DNA of 64,000 bases, from NCBI RefSeq assembly GCF_002343915.1, contig NZ_NETK01000001.1, positions 9,190,001 through 9,254,000 of the forward strand, written 5' to 3'. Both the position numbers and the translations under genes were made by a program. This document shows, one piece after another, positions 16,688-26,900 of this stretch. Each line of letters opens with the position of its first letter. Positions within the stretch are counted from its first letter, which is position 1. The notes beneath the pieces are model-generated. The model had not been told where the DNA came from. It did no database searches and worked only from the letters and a program-made list of their open reading frames with translations. This stretch comes from Nannocystis exedens. Lineage in GTDB: Bacteria; Myxococcota_A; Polyangia; Nannocystales; Nannocystaceae.

Positions 16688-18520
16688 ATGGGGTATCTGC
16701 CGATCCACGACCACGGGATCATCGGCAACATGCGGACGGTCGCGCTGGTCGGCACCGACGGCGCGATCGACTGGTTTTGCCACCCGCGGTTCGACTCGCC
16801 GAGCGTGTTCGCGTCGCTGCTCGACGACGAGAAGGGCGGCGCGTTCCGGATCTGGGCCGAGGACCAGGCGGCGCCGTCCAAGCAGTTCTACTGGCCCGAC
16901 ACCAACATCCTGATCACGCGGTTCTTCTGCGAGGGCGGGGTGGTGGAGATCGAGGACTTCATGCCGGTCGGCGACGACCTCGACCACGGCTGGCACCACC
17001 AGATCGTGCGGCGCGTGCGAGCGGTCCGCGGCGAGGTGTGGCTGAACGCCGACTGTCGCCCGGCCTTCGACTACGCGCGGGCACCCCACGAGGTCGAGCT
17101 CGGCCAGCACGGGGCGGTGTTCCGCGCGCCGGGGCTGACGATGTCGCTGTCGGCCAGCGTGCCGCTGAAGATCGGCGAGCGCGGCGCGGTGCAGGCCCGC
17201 TTCCGCCTGCGCCACGGCGAGCACGCGGTGTTCGTGTTCCGCGGCGGGGGGGAGAACCACTGCCCGCGCGGGCCCGACCCCGACGAGGCGGAGACCCTGT
17301 TCCGCTGGACGGTGGCGTACTGGCGGAAGTGGCTGTCGCGCTGCTCCTACCGCGGCCGCTGGCGCGAGACGGTCCACCGCTCGGCGCTGACGCTCAAGCT
17401 GCTGACGTACGAGCCGACCGGGGCGATCGTCGCGGCGCCGACCCTCGGGCTGCCCGAAGAGCCAGGTGGGGTGCGCAACTGGGACTACCGCTACACGTGG
17501 ATGCGCGACGCCGCGTTCACGATCTACGGGTTTCTGCGGATCGGCTTCACGCAGGAGGCCGACGCGTTCATGAGCTGGCTCGACCGCCGCTACCACGAGC
17601 CGCCGGGCGAGGACGGGGCGCCGCTGCGGCTCCTCTACACCGTCGAGGGCGAGACGTGCATCGACGAGTTCGAGCTGCCGCACCTGGCCGGCTACCGCGG
17701 CGCGCGGCCGGTGCGGGTCGGCAACGCGGCCCACAGCCAGTTCCAGCTCGACATCTACGGCGAGCTGCTCGACGCCGTCTACCTGTCGAACAAGCACAGC
17801 CGCCCGATCTCCTACGACGCGTGGACGCACCTGCGCCGGATCGTCGACTACGTCGCGGAGAGCTGGGACCTGCCGGACCACGGGATCTGGGAGCCGCGCA
17901 GCGGGATGCGCCACAACGTCAACTCGAAGGTGATGTGCTGGGTGGCGCTCGACCGGGCGCTGCGCCTGGCCTACAAGCGCTCGTTCCCGGCCCCGCGCGA
18001 GCAGTGGTACCGCGCCCGCGACGCGATCTACGAGGCCATCTTCCGCCGCGGCTGGAGCGACGAGGAGCAGTCGTTCGTGGCCGCGTTCGGCGAGCGCTCG
18101 CTCGACGCGTCGGCGCTGCTGATGCCGCTGGTGTTCTTCCTCGGCCCCGACGACCCGCGCATGCTGAAGACGCTGGCGGCGATCCGCCGCCGGCCCGACC
18201 AGGGCGGGCTGGTGTCCGACGGCCTGGTGTATCGCTACCACCCGGAGCAGCTGCCCGACGGCCTGCCGGGCCGCGAGGGCACGTTCAACATGTGCTCGTT
18301 CTGGCTGGTCGAGGCGCTGACCCGGGCCGGCCGCGCCGACCCGGCCCTGCTCGAGGAGGCCCGCCTGCTGTTCGAGCGCATGATCGCCTACGGCAACCAC
18401 CTCGGGCTGTACTCCGAGGAGACCGGCGAACACGGCGAGGCCCTCGGCAACTTCCCGCAGGCGTTCACCCACCTGTCGCTGATCAGCGCGGCGTTCAACC
18501 TCGAGCGCGCGCTCGGGTGA
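16688..18520 (+). CDS. glycoside hydrolase family 15 protein (glucoamylase/trehalase type)
   Basis: A 610-residue cytosolic-looking enzyme of full GH15 length. It starts with the N-terminal signature of bacterial GH15 proteins (DHGIIGNMRTVALVGTDGAI, then WFCHPRFDSPSVFASLLD). The catalytic (alpha/alpha)6 barrel has VRNWDYRYTWMRDAAFT, the proposed acid Glu in DHGIWEPRSGMRHNVNSK, and the second Glu in EGTFNMCSFWLVEAL. Such proteins release glucose from trehalose or alpha-glucans. There is no signal peptide. It lies 4 bases after the SDR gene and almost certainly shares its transcript, so glucose released here could feed the neighbouring dehydrogenase and gluconokinase. Confidence 0.9.
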   Translation: MGYLPIHDHGIIGNMRTVALVGTDGAIDWFCHPRFDSPSVFASLLDDEKGGAFRIWAEDQAAPSKQFYWPDTNILITRFFCEGGVVEIEDFMPVGDDLDHGWHHQIVRRVRAVRGEVWLNADCRPAFDYARAPHEVELGQHGAVFRAPGLTMSLSASVPLKIGERGAVQARFRLRHGEHAVFVFRGGGENHCPRGPDPDEAETLFRWTVAYWRKWLSRCSYRGRWRETVHRSALTLKLLTYEPTGAIVAAPTLGLPEEPGGVRNWDYRYTWMRDAAFTIYGFLRIGFTQEADAFMSWLDRRYHEPPGEDGAPLRLLYTVEGETCIDEFELPHLAGYRGARPVRVGNAAHSQFQLDIYGELLDAVYLSNKHSRPISYDAWTHLRRIVDYVAESWDLPDHGIWEPRSGMRHNVNSKVMCWVALDRALRLAYKRSFPAPREQWYRARDAIYEAIFRRGWSDEEQSFVAAFGERSLDASALLMPLVFFLGPDDPRMLKTLAAIRRRPDQGGLVSDGLVYRYHPEQLPDGLPGREGTFNMCSFWLVEALTRAGRADPALLEEARLLFERMIAYGNHLGLYSEETGEHGEALGNFPQAFTHLSLISAAFNLERALG

Positions 18521-18623
18521 GGCGCGGTGACGCGATTCGCCGCGGCCGCAGGTCCGGCGGCCCCGAGCTACACATCGCCGATCCCGACCTCCGACGCCGG
18601 GCGAGCCGCCGCTTCACCACGAG

Positions 18624-18645
18624 GGGCGGCCCCATGGGGCCGCCC
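18624..18645. terminator. 22-bp perfect GC palindrome after the GH15 gene
   Basis: GGGCGGCCCCA and its exact complement meet without a spacer about 100 bases after the GH15 stop. As RNA it would fold into a strong hairpin. No T-run follows. The remaining bases between 18521 and 18816 show nothing else. Confidence 0.5.
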
Positions 18646-18816
18646 TGGGGCTGACCTGCGGCCGCGCGCCGGTACGCCGGCGCCGGCTCACGGAATTCCA
18701 CGACATCTCCCGGCACGTCGATTGCTGATGACTGCGCCCGGCGATCGACGCATCGACGAGCCGCGCGCGGATGCTCCGCCTGGGGCCGCCGATGCACCCA
18801 AACCACGGATAAATCC

Positions 18817-19596
18817 ATGCAAACGAACCTGAACATTCATCTTGGTGCGCTGCTCGGTGCGGTCCTCGTCCTCGGGGCGAGCGCCTGCGACGACGCCGAA
18901 TCGAACGAGACGGCGCTCGACGGCGCTGCCGCCGAGGACGGCGATGTCGAGACTCTGGCGGAGATCGAGCTGGAGGGCGCCGCGATTCGATTCACGCGAG
19001 CGGCGAACGGGGCGGTGGTGGTGGCAGAGGAGGGGCCCTTCGACAAGCCGTCGTACATCGGCTACTTCGCGGTCGAGTTCGAGGCGACGCCGCTGGAGAT
19101 GTTCCTGGCGCTCGAGCCCGACGGCGACGCGCCGGAGGAGCTCGTGCTGCAGCACGCCGCGCAGACCTCCGAGCGGCCCCGACAGCTGAGCGCGCCGAAC
19201 TTCTCGTTCCGGAGCGTCTCGCAGACCGAGTACGGGACCAGCTGCGCGCAGGCGGACGACGGGGCCTGGTTCGACAATGAATGGACCACGCGAGGGTGGA
19301 CGTGGCACTGGTACTACAGCGGGTCGACGTCGAACACGAGCACGCCCACGAAGACGACCAGCAATTTCATCACGCACCTCTGCAACTACTCCGTGACCCC
19401 GAACGCGCTGTACAGCCTGTCCCATTATCTTTATGATCAGACTTCGGGAACCGTTCTCATCGCGGACAACGATTTCGTCAACGTGGGCAACCGCAGCGTG
19501 TTCTACGTCACGAGCCAGAGCGGACAGTACCGTGCGCAGGCGGCTTTCGGCTCCGGGGCGTCCGGGAGCTACCGACTGGGCGGCATGGCCCCGTAG
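18817..19596 (+). CDS. secreted lipoprotein, paralogue of the one at 46.8 kb
   Basis: A 259-residue lipoprotein with lipobox GASACD (Cys near 24). A short acidic linker is followed by a domain with ATPLEMFLALEPDGDAPEEL, which lines up with ASPLEVFLALSPTGAAPRAL in the product of the gene at 46819-47607. The aromatic, Thr/Asn-rich C-terminal half (WTTRGWTWHWYYSG, then SNFITHLCNYSVTP) ends in YRLGGMAP, against YYHLGASW in the paralogue. The family is not recognised; the C-terminal half could be a compact beta domain with one disulfide. The ATG is chosen for the complete signal peptide; no clear ribosome site is seen. Confidence 0.75.
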   Translation: MQTNLNIHLGALLGAVLVLGASACDDAESNETALDGAAAEDGDVETLAEIELEGAAIRFTRAANGAVVVAEEGPFDKPSYIGYFAVEFEATPLEMFLALEPDGDAPEELVLQHAAQTSERPRQLSAPNFSFRSVSQTEYGTSCAQADDGAWFDNEWTTRGWTWHWYYSGSTSNTSTPTKTTSNFITHLCNYSVTPNALYSLSHYLYDQTSGTVLIADNDFVNVGNRSVFYVTSQSGQYRAQAAFGSGASGSYRLGGMAP

Positions 19597-19856
19597 TCGA
19601 GGTGCATTCGACCTTCGTCACAGGCAGCCCCAAAGCCTCGGGAGGTGATGGCGGGTCGATGCCGGAGCGCGCTGCGGGGAGGGATGACCCCCTGCGATCG
19701 CAGCACGCTCGGCCGGCGATGCTCGTCAGGAGCCCGCGTCTGCGCGCCGGTCCCCCGGCCGCCGGGCAGCGCGAGGGCGGAGGAGGCAAAAGCACCGCGA
19801 TGTTTGCGGTGATCCAGGAATCACGCGTAATATTCGGACCTACGGATGACCTGACC

Positions 19857-20155
19857 ATGAGACCTGCCTACACCCTCCTGGCTTCCTGATCCTGTCCGCG
19901 CTGTTGCTCGGCGCGGAGGCCTGCACCCAGCCGAGAGGTGACCCGGGCGACGGCGAGAGCGACGCCAATGCGGACACCACGACCACGAGCTCGGGCGAGA
20001 CCACGAGCTCGGGCGAGACCACGACCCCGACGGGGGGCGAGGTGTGCCCGCTCGAAGAGGCGGCGGATCGGTGCTGCTGCTTCGCCCAGGGGCGGAATGC
20101 GCGGAGCCGAGAGCTGCTTGCCCGGTTGCTCCACCGGGGCCCCTTGATCCGCTAG
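19857..20155 (+). pseudogene. small Cys/Thr lipoprotein broken by a frameshift in the signal peptide
   Basis: The ATG at 19857 starts MRPAYTLLAS and then meets TGA. One base further the frame reads FLILSALLLGAEACTQPRGD, a perfect continuation of a lipoprotein leader with lipobox AEAC. It then gives a Thr/Ser/Gly linker (TTTTSSGETTSSGETTTP) and a Cys-rich start (EVCPLEEAADRCCCFAQG). One missing base at about 19883 restores the gene. The C-terminus is short and Arg-rich, so a second lesion is likely. Its stop TAG lies in the palindrome GCTAGC and overlaps the stop of the opposing DUF1579 gene. Confidence 0.65.
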
Positions 20156-20628
20156 CGGACGCGGCGGTAGTGCGTGCGCATGAGCGGGCGCCACGAGCCG
20201 TCGGGCTGCAGCGCGTTGCCCGAGAAGATGCGGTGATCGTCGCTCACGATCTCGATGACGTCGCGGTACTTCCCGCAACCCACGCCCGACATCGCCGGGC
20301 CCTCGCTGTCGAGGTTGAGGATCCGCCCGCCAGCCTCGAGCGAGCCCTCGTAGACCCAGATCATCGGCATCATCGAACCGACCCAGGAGCCGACGAAGCG
20401 CTCCTGCTGCGGGTCGTAGCCGAGCGTCATCAGCGTGAGCCCCTCGCCGCCCTCGGGCATCGGGCCCCGTCCCTCGGCCACGATCCACAGGGGCCCGAGC
20501 GCGCGCACGGTCTCGCGGCCGCGGCCGGCCCCCCCGGGGCCGGGGTCGGTCGAGGCCTCGGTCTCGTAGGTCCACTCGCCGACGAGCTGTTGCAGCCACT
20601 GGTGTTGCTTCTGCGGTTCGAACTTCAT
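20152..20628 (-). CDS. DUF1579 family protein
   Basis: A 158-residue soluble protein. The pattern HQWLQQLVGEWTYETEAS near the start, then GEGLTLMTLGYDPQQERFVGSWV and the end SWRPLMRTHYRRV match DUF1579, a beta-barrel family of unknown function often described as heme- or lipocalin-like. AAGGAGTCGACC before the ATG is a good ribosome site and rejects the longer frame. It ends within the stop of the opposing broken lipoprotein. Confidence 0.85.
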   Translation of the reverse strand: MKFEPQKQHQWLQQLVGEWTYETEASTDPGPGGAGRGRETVRALGPLWIVAEGRGPMPEGGEGLTLMTLGYDPQQERFVGSWVGSMMPMIWVYEGSLEAGGRILNLDSEGPAMSGVGCGKYRDVIEIVSDDHRIFSGNALQPDGSWRPLMRTHYRRVR

Positions 20629-20826
20629 GGTCGACTCCTTGTCGCGAGCCCCGTGCGGTGGTCGCGCCGGGACTTTGGGCAAATTCGGGCGGCTGTGCAA
20701 ACGGAGACTGCGCAGGCGTACACGGACCGTCGCGGCGCGGAGCCCGCCATCCGATGGGGCCGCAGAGCGACACGGCGGAGCCGCGGAAGTAGCCTGTCTC
20801 CTCGGCCCTGCTCGAAAGGGCATGCG

Positions 20827-20860
20827 TGAAAGGACATGCCTAAAGAGGCATGTCCTTTCA
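20827..20860. terminator. 14-bp perfect hairpin, palindromic repeat element
   Basis: TGAAAGGACATGCC, loop TAAAGA, then the exact complement. It lies 9 bases beyond the stop of the GAF-PAS histidine kinase (minus strand) and upstream of the DUF1579 gene. Same core as the hairpin at 2304. It is placed like a terminator but lacks a T-run. Confidence 0.7.
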
Positions 20861-20869
20861 AAGGAGGAA

Positions 20870-22510
20870 TCACTCGCCCGGCAGCCAGAACGTGAACGTC
20901 GAGCCGGCGCCGGGCTGGCTGGTGACGGTGATGTCGCCGCCCATGAGCTGGACGAAGTTGAGGGTGATGGCGAGGCCGAGGCCGGTTCCGCCGAAGCGGC
21001 GGGAGATCGAGGCGTCGGCCTGGGTGAAGTTGTCGAAGATCTTGCGCAGCTGGGGCTCGCTCATGCCGATGCCGGTGTCCGCGACGACGAACACGACGCG
21101 GCGGGCGCCGTCCTCGACGTGCTCGCGGATCCGCAGGGTCACGGTGCCCTGCTGGGTGAACTTGTGGGCGTTGCCGAGGAGGTTGATCAGGATCCCGCGC
21201 AGCGCGGTGGCGTCGGCGCGCAGGGCCGGCAGCGGGTCGGGGACGTCGAGGACGAAGCGGTTGCCGCGGCGCTGCTGGCCCGGGCGACAGGCGGCGTCGA
21301 TGCTGGTGAGCAGCGCGCCGAGGTCGATGTCCTCCGGGTGCAGCGCGAACTTGCCGGCCTCGATCTTCGACAGGTCGAGGACGTCGCTGATGAGCCCGAG
21401 CAGGTGCCGCGCCGAGGCGGCGACCCGCTCGAGGTCGGCGGCGAAGCCCCCCGTCGCCACCTCGGCGTGCTCCTCGAGCAGCAGCTCGGTGTAGCCGATG
21501 ATCGCGTTGAGCGGGGTGCGCAGCTCGTGGCTCATCGCCGCGAGGAACGAGCTCTTGGCCCGCGTCGCCTCGAGCGCCTGGTCGCGCGCCTGCTCGAGCT
21601 CGCTGTTGGCGAGCTTGAGCTCGTCGAGGGCGCGCCGCAGGTCGGTGACGTCGAACAGCAGGACGGTCAGCTCGCCGCCGCGGTGGGCGGCCGCCTGGAA
21701 CGAGATGAAGCGGTCGCCCATGGCGAGCTGCTCGCTGACGGCGTCGCCGGACGCGGCCCGCTGGACGGCGTCGCGGAGGGCGGGGAAGCCGGCGAGCGCC
21801 TGGTCGGCGCAGGCGCCGAGGCAGGCGGCGGGGTCGAGGCCGAGCTGGCGCAGGCCGGCGCCCTCGGCGAGGGAGATCCGGCGCGTCGCCGGGTCGAGGC
21901 TGAGCAGGGCGATCGGCAGGGCGTCGACGACGAGCTGCAGGCGCCGGGCGGTGGTCGCCAGCGAGGTCTCGGCCCGCTGGCGCTCGATGCGGTCGAGCAG
22001 CTGGCGGTAGACCACGCCGGTGAGCTTGCTGATGAAGCCGAGCACGGCGATGTCGCCGTCGGTGAAGCGGTTGGGCGTGCCGGAGGCGAGGCCGATCACG
22101 CCGAGCACCTCGTCGCGGCACATCACCGGCATGAACAGGCGCGCGCGCACGACGAAGCTGCGCGCGCTGTTCTGGGTCTGCTGGTTTTGGTCGAGCAGGA
22201 CGTCGGGGACGTGCAGCAGCCGCGGCTCGCGGAACACGCTGCCCGGGTGTCGATCCCACGCGGTCCGCTCCGCCTCGGCGCGCTCGGCCGGCGAGAAGCC
22301 GCGGCCCGCGAAGGTCCGCAGGCGCCCGGCCTCGAAGTCCCACAGGTACAGCGCGATGTACTCGGCGTCGCACAGCTCGTCGAGCGCGCGCTCGATCTCC
22401 TGCGCGAAGCCGTCGAGGTCGTGGACCGACGCGATGCCCGACGAGATGCCCGTCAACAGCTCGATGAGGTGTCGATTCGCGGCGTCGATGGCGAAGCGAG
22501 AGCGACTCAA
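20870..22510 (-). CDS. GAF-PAS histidine kinase
   Basis: A 546-residue soluble sensor kinase with no membrane segment. GAF domain at about residues 10-170 (LFMPVMCRDEVLGVIGLASG), PAS-like domain at about 190-300, a coiled linker, then HisKA with the phospho-acceptor His in SFLAAMSHELRTPLNAIIGY (about 333). The ATPase domain has N in ILINLLGNAHKFT, G1 in VADTGIGM and G2 in FGGTGLGLAI. The C-terminus is a standard kinase end with no receiver attached, so its partner regulator is encoded elsewhere. The start codon is TTG, with GGAG eight bases upstream; the frame before it is closed by TGA. Confidence 0.9.
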   Translation of the reverse strand: MSRSRFAIDAANRHLIELLTGISSGIASVHDLDGFAQEIERALDELCDAEYIALYLWDFEAGRLRTFAGRGFSPAERAEAERTAWDRHPGSVFREPRLLHVPDVLLDQNQQTQNSARSFVVRARLFMPVMCRDEVLGVIGLASGTPNRFTDGDIAVLGFISKLTGVVYRQLLDRIERQRAETSLATTARRLQLVVDALPIALLSLDPATRRISLAEGAGLRQLGLDPAACLGACADQALAGFPALRDAVQRAASGDAVSEQLAMGDRFISFQAAAHRGGELTVLLFDVTDLRRALDELKLANSELEQARDQALEATRAKSSFLAAMSHELRTPLNAIIGYTELLLEEHAEVATGGFAADLERVAASARHLLGLISDVLDLSKIEAGKFALHPEDIDLGALLTSIDAACRPGQQRRGNRFVLDVPDPLPALRADATALRGILINLLGNAHKFTQQGTVTLRIREHVEDGARRVVFVVADTGIGMSEPQLRKIFDNFTQADASISRRFGGTGLGLAITLNFVQLMGGDITVTSQPGAGSTFTFWLPGE

Positions 22511-22608
22511 GCCGCGCGCTCCGGGGTGGGCTCGTCGTCACCACCAAGCGCGATCACGCCGGCGGCGCGGTGGACTGCGAGGTTCATGCGAACGTCGGGC
22601 GCCCATGG

Positions 22609-22614
22609 TACAGT
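22609..22614 (+). promoter_or_regulatory. TACAGT -10 box, start-proximal
   Basis: Ends 9 bases before the GTG chosen for the EamA transporter and supports that start over an ATG-like codon 18 residues upstream. Same hexamer as in front of the amine oxidase gene. Confidence 0.5.
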
Positions 22615-22623
22615 CAGGGTCCC

Positions 22624-23535
22624 GTGGGTGTCGTCGAGATCCCGCAAGACGCGGACGCGGCGGCCACGCAGCGGGGCGTGATCCACCTCGTCACCGCCGC
22701 GATTCTCTTCAGCGGACTCAGCGTGCTGGCCAAGCTCGTCGGCGCGCGCGTTCCGCTCCCCCAGGTGATCCTCGTCCGCAGCCTGGTGACGGTCGCTTTC
22801 GCCCGGGGGACGCTCGCGCGTGGTGACATCCCCGTATGGGGCACGCGGCGCGCGATGCTGGCGCTGCGCGGGCTGTTCGGCTTCGTCGCCCTGGTCTGTT
22901 ATTTCTATGCGCTGATGCACCTGCCGATCGCCGACGCGATCGTCATTCATTACATCCACCCGGTGTTCACGCTGCTGCTGGCGACGGTGGTGCTCGGCGA
23001 GGCGCTCGACCGCCGCGAGACGGCCTTCATCGTCGGGTGCTTCGTCGGCGTGGTGCTGGTGACCCAGCCGGAGTCGCTGTTCGGGGCCGGGGCGGACAGC
23101 GCCGACCCGTTCGCCCTGGCGATCGCGGTGCTCGGCGCGGTCATCTCGGCCGGGGTGTACGTGATGATCCGCGAGCTGCGATCGACGGAGCACCCGGTGC
23201 GGGTGGTCTTCTACAACGCGCTGGTGGCCGCGATCCTGTCGGCCCCGTGGGCGGCGACGACGTGGGTGACGCCCGACGCGCTCGAGTGGACCATCCTTCT
23301 GGCGATCGGGGTCTGCACGTTTCTTCATCAGCAGAGCATGACCGTCGGCCTCCACCTGGTGCGGGCCGGCCGGGCGACGGCGCTGGGCTACGTGCAGGTG
23401 CTGCTGGCGATGCTCGCCGGGATCTGGTGGTTCCAGGAGGAGGTCGACCTCGTCGCCTGGTGCGGGGCGGCGATCCTGGCGGTCAGCGCGGGCTGGCTGG
23501 CGACCGACCGCAGGCGGATCCCGTCGCGCGCGTGA
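22624..23535 (+). CDS. EamA/DMT family transporter
   Basis: A 303-residue membrane protein with ten hydrophobic segments in two EamA halves. The first half ends with YFYALMHLPIADAIVIHYIH and the second has MTVGLHLVRAGRATALGYVQ, both typical of drug/metabolite exporters of the RhaT/YdcZ type. The substrate cannot be predicted. The GTG start gives GVVEIPQDADAAATQRGVIH before the first helix. It diverges from the histidine kinase and converges on the receiver gene with 9 bases between stops. Confidence 0.88.
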   Translation: MGVVEIPQDADAAATQRGVIHLVTAAILFSGLSVLAKLVGARVPLPQVILVRSLVTVAFARGTLARGDIPVWGTRRAMLALRGLFGFVALVCYFYALMHLPIADAIVIHYIHPVFTLLLATVVLGEALDRRETAFIVGCFVGVVLVTQPESLFGAGADSADPFALAIAVLGAVISAGVYVMIRELRSTEHPVRVVFYNALVAAILSAPWAATTWVTPDALEWTILLAIGVCTFLHQQSMTVGLHLVRAGRATALGYVQVLLAMLAGIWWFQEEVDLVAWCGAAILAVSAGWLATDRRRIPSRA

Positions 23536-23544
23536 CCGCCGGGC

Positions 23545-23946
23545 TCACGCGGCGCGGCGGACGACGGCGCCGATCAGCTCGAGCAAAAAGTCGATCTTGA
23601 CCGGCTTGCGCACGACGTCGAGCGCGCCCAGGGCGGTGATCTTGTCGGAGGTCTCGACGCCGGCGGTCAGCAGCACCAGCGGGATGCCGCTCCAGACCGG
23701 GTTTTTCCGCTGCTCCTCGCGGAACTGATAGCCGTCCATGCGCGGCATCATGAGGTCGAGGAGGATGAGGTCGGGCTGCGGCCCCTCGGCGAGCCGCCGC
23801 AGGCCGTCGGCGCCGTCCTCGGCGACCAGGACCTGGTAGCCCTCCTCGGCGAGGATCTCGGCGAGCACGTCGCGGATGTCGCGGTCGTCTTCGACGATGA
23901 GGATGATCGGTGCGCGGTTCATCGGTCCCTCGTTCTCCACGTTCAT
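23545..23946 (-). CDS. single-domain response regulator
   Basis: A 133-residue CheY-like receiver with no output domain. Acidic pair in ILIVEDDRDIRD, phospho-acceptor Asp in DLILLDLMMPRMDGYQFR (about residue 61), Thr in LVLLTAG and Lys in VVRKPVKI. Its first ATG overlaps the stop of the upstream kinase as ATGA; a second Met eight codons on is a less likely start. It is the last gene of a three-gene coupled operon and should take phosphate from one or both kinases. Confidence 0.9.
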   Translation of the reverse strand: MNVENEGPMNRAPIILIVEDDRDIRDVLAEILAEEGYQVLVAEDGADGLRRLAEGPQPDLILLDLMMPRMDGYQFREEQRKNPVWSGIPLVLLTAGVETSDKITALGALDVVRKPVKIDFLLELIGAVVRRAA

Positions 23947-26900
23947 GGTTGCGCCGCCTGACGCGGGAGCTGCAGGCGAAAGGTCGAGCCCTGGCCCGGG
24001 GTGCTGGTGACGTCGAGGACGCCGCCGTGCGCCTCGACGATCCGCCGGGCGATGTAGAGGCCGAGGCCGAACCCGCCGTAGTGCGCCGACGAGACGGCGC
24101 GCTCGAAGCGGTCGAAGATCCGCGGCCGGTCCTCCTCGGCGATGCCGATCCCGCGGTCCTGCACCTCGATGGCGACCTCGGGCCCGCACTCGAACACGCG
24201 CACGTCGACCGGGCGGCCGGCGCCGTACTTGAGGGCGTTGGCCAGGAGGTTGTGCAGCGCCTGGTCGAGCTGCTTGCGGTCCCAGGCGCCGCGCAATTCG
24301 GGCGGGGCGTCGACGCGGATCTCGCAGCGGGCCCGCTGGGCGTCGGGCTCGGCCCGCGCGACCAAATCGCGCACGAGGCCGACGAGGTCGAACTCCGTCA
24401 GCTCGAGCGAGAGCCGGCCGAGGCTCATGCGGCTGACGTGGATCAGGCTGTCGACCAACGCGGTGACGCGCTCGATCTGCCGGATCGCGCCGTCGACCTT
24501 GCGCGCGAGCACGCCCGAGTCGTGCTCGCCGCGGTCGACCAGCCGCACCAGGTGCTCGAGGTGGAAGCCGAGCGCGGTCAGCGGGGTCCGCAGCTCGTGC
24601 GAGGCGACCGAGAGGAAGTCGTCCCGCACGGCGATCGCGACCTGCAGGTCGGACACCAGCCGCTCGCGCTCGCGCTCGGCCAGCTTGCGCTCGGTGATGT
24701 CCTCGGCGATGCCGGCGGCCCGCCACGGGCGCCCGGCGGCGTCGCGGATCAGGGTGCCGCGGTCGCGGATCCACTGCACGGCGCCGTCGGGCCGGACCAC
24801 CCGGTACTCGAGGTCGCGCGAGTCGACCGCGCCGGTGACGAGGTCGCGCTGCGAGTCCTCGGCGGCGGCGCGGTCGTCGGGGTGGATCGCGCGGGTCCAC
24901 AGGGTCGGGTCGCCGTACAGCTCCTCGGGCGAGCGGCGCCACGCGTGCTCCCACCCGGGGCTGACGTAGACGAAGCGCCAGTACGGCGAGAACTCCATCA
25001 ACCAGAACGCCTCGTCGATGGTGGCGGCGATCTGCCGGAAGCGCTCCTCGCTCTCGAGCAGAGCCCACTCGGCCCGCTTCCGGGCGCTGACGTCGACGGC
25101 CACGGTGAGCACGCACGGCCGCTTGCGGTACTCGATCAGCTCGGCCGACATCAGCACGCTGTGGACCCGCCCGGCCTTGCTGCGCAGCCGCAGCTCGAGG
25201 TCGCGCACCGGGGCCCGGCGGGCCAGCAGGCGGTTGAAGCGCTCGACGTCCTCGGCGTCGACGAGCACGCCGAGCTGCAGCGGGGTCTTGCCCAGCATCT
25301 CCTCGCGCGGGAAGCCGTGGGCCTTGATCGCGGCCTCGTTGACCTCGAGGTACTCGCCGCCGGGGAGCTCGTTGACCGTCATCGGGTTGGGGTTCTTGCC
25401 GAAGGCCCGGGCGAACAGCTGCTCGCTCTCCCGCAGGTCGAGCTCGGCCTGTTTGCGCTGGGTGACGTCGATACCTATCCCATAGATCATGGTCGTACGG
25501 CCAGACTCGTCGTACACGGCGCGGCCGCGACCTTCCATCCAGCCGACCGCGCCGGTGTCGGCGCGGACGAAGCGGAACTCGATCCGGTAGTCGCGCCGGT
25601 CCGCCACGGCAGCCTCGATCTCGGCGCGCAGGTAAGCGCGGTCGTCGGGGTGGACGGCGGCGTAGAGGCTGCTCTCGCCCGCGGCGCCGGCCGTGAGGCC
25701 GAGGATGTCCTCGAGCTCGCGCGACAGCCAGGCGGCGTCGGTGCCGGGGTCGAGCATCCAGGTGCCCATGTGGCCGGCCCGCAGGACCAACGACAGCGCC
25801 TCCTGGGTCTTGCGCAGGCGCACCTCGGCCTGCTTGCGGTCGGTGATGTCCATCGAGATGCCGATCAGGCCGACGATGGCGCCGGTGGCGTCGCGATAAG
25901 GTGTCTTCGAGGACAGGAAGATCCGGCCGTCGGGGCCGCGCTCCTCGAAGAAGTCGGAGCGCCCGCTGGCCAGCACCCGCTGGTCGTTGTCGCTGATGTG
26001 CTGGCCGACGCCGAAGTCCATGAACTCGGCGTCGCGCCGGCCCAGCACCGCCTCGGCCGGCTTGCCGATGGCGTCGATGGCGGCCGGGTTGGCGAACACC
26101 ATCCGCCCCTGGACGTCCTTGGCGAACACGAGGTCCGGGGTGTTGTCGCACACGGCCTGCAAGATGGCGCTGGCGTGGTGGGCGGCCGCCTCGGTCCGCC
26201 GGCGCTCGGTGATGTCGCGGACGACGCTGAGCAGGACCCGCTCGCCGTGGACGTCGGCGCCGCGCGAGCTGACCTCGACCGGGAAGGTGGTGCCGTCCTT
26301 GCGCCGGTGCGTCGTCTCGGTGAGGCCGCCGTCGGCGTCCTCGCGCGGGGCGCCCTCGGCCCGCAGGTCGGCGAGCCGCAGGCGCAGCAGCTCGTCGCGC
26401 GAATAGCCGTAGGCGGCCACGGCGGCGTCGTTGGCCTCGATGATGCGGCCGTCGTCGCCGCGGACGAACAGGAAGATGTCGCGCCCGTGCTGCGACATCA
26501 ATTGGTAGCGGGCCAGCGCGGCGGCCTGGCGCGCCAGGTCGGTGACCTCGCGCCGGGTGCCCCAGGCGCGGCGCAGCCGGCCGTCCTCGACGGTGCCGAC
26601 GAGCGAGCTGAGGAAGCGCCGCTGACCGCCGGCGTGATCGGCATCCTCGACGTCGACGAGGCGGTAACCACCGGCGATGAAGGCGCGGTAGAACTCGCGC
26701 AGGCGCGGGTCGTCGCGCGGAAACAGCAGGTCGATCGGCGCCCCGCGCAGCTCGTCGGCCCGCTCGTAGCCGTACATGCGCGCCATCGCGTCGTTGCACT
26801 CGCCGAGCCGCCAGCGCTCGTACCACAGGTCGATCTGCTCGTCGGGCGGGAGGTCGGTCGGCACCGGGTCGTCGCCCTCGAGGCACCAGATGGCCTCGCC

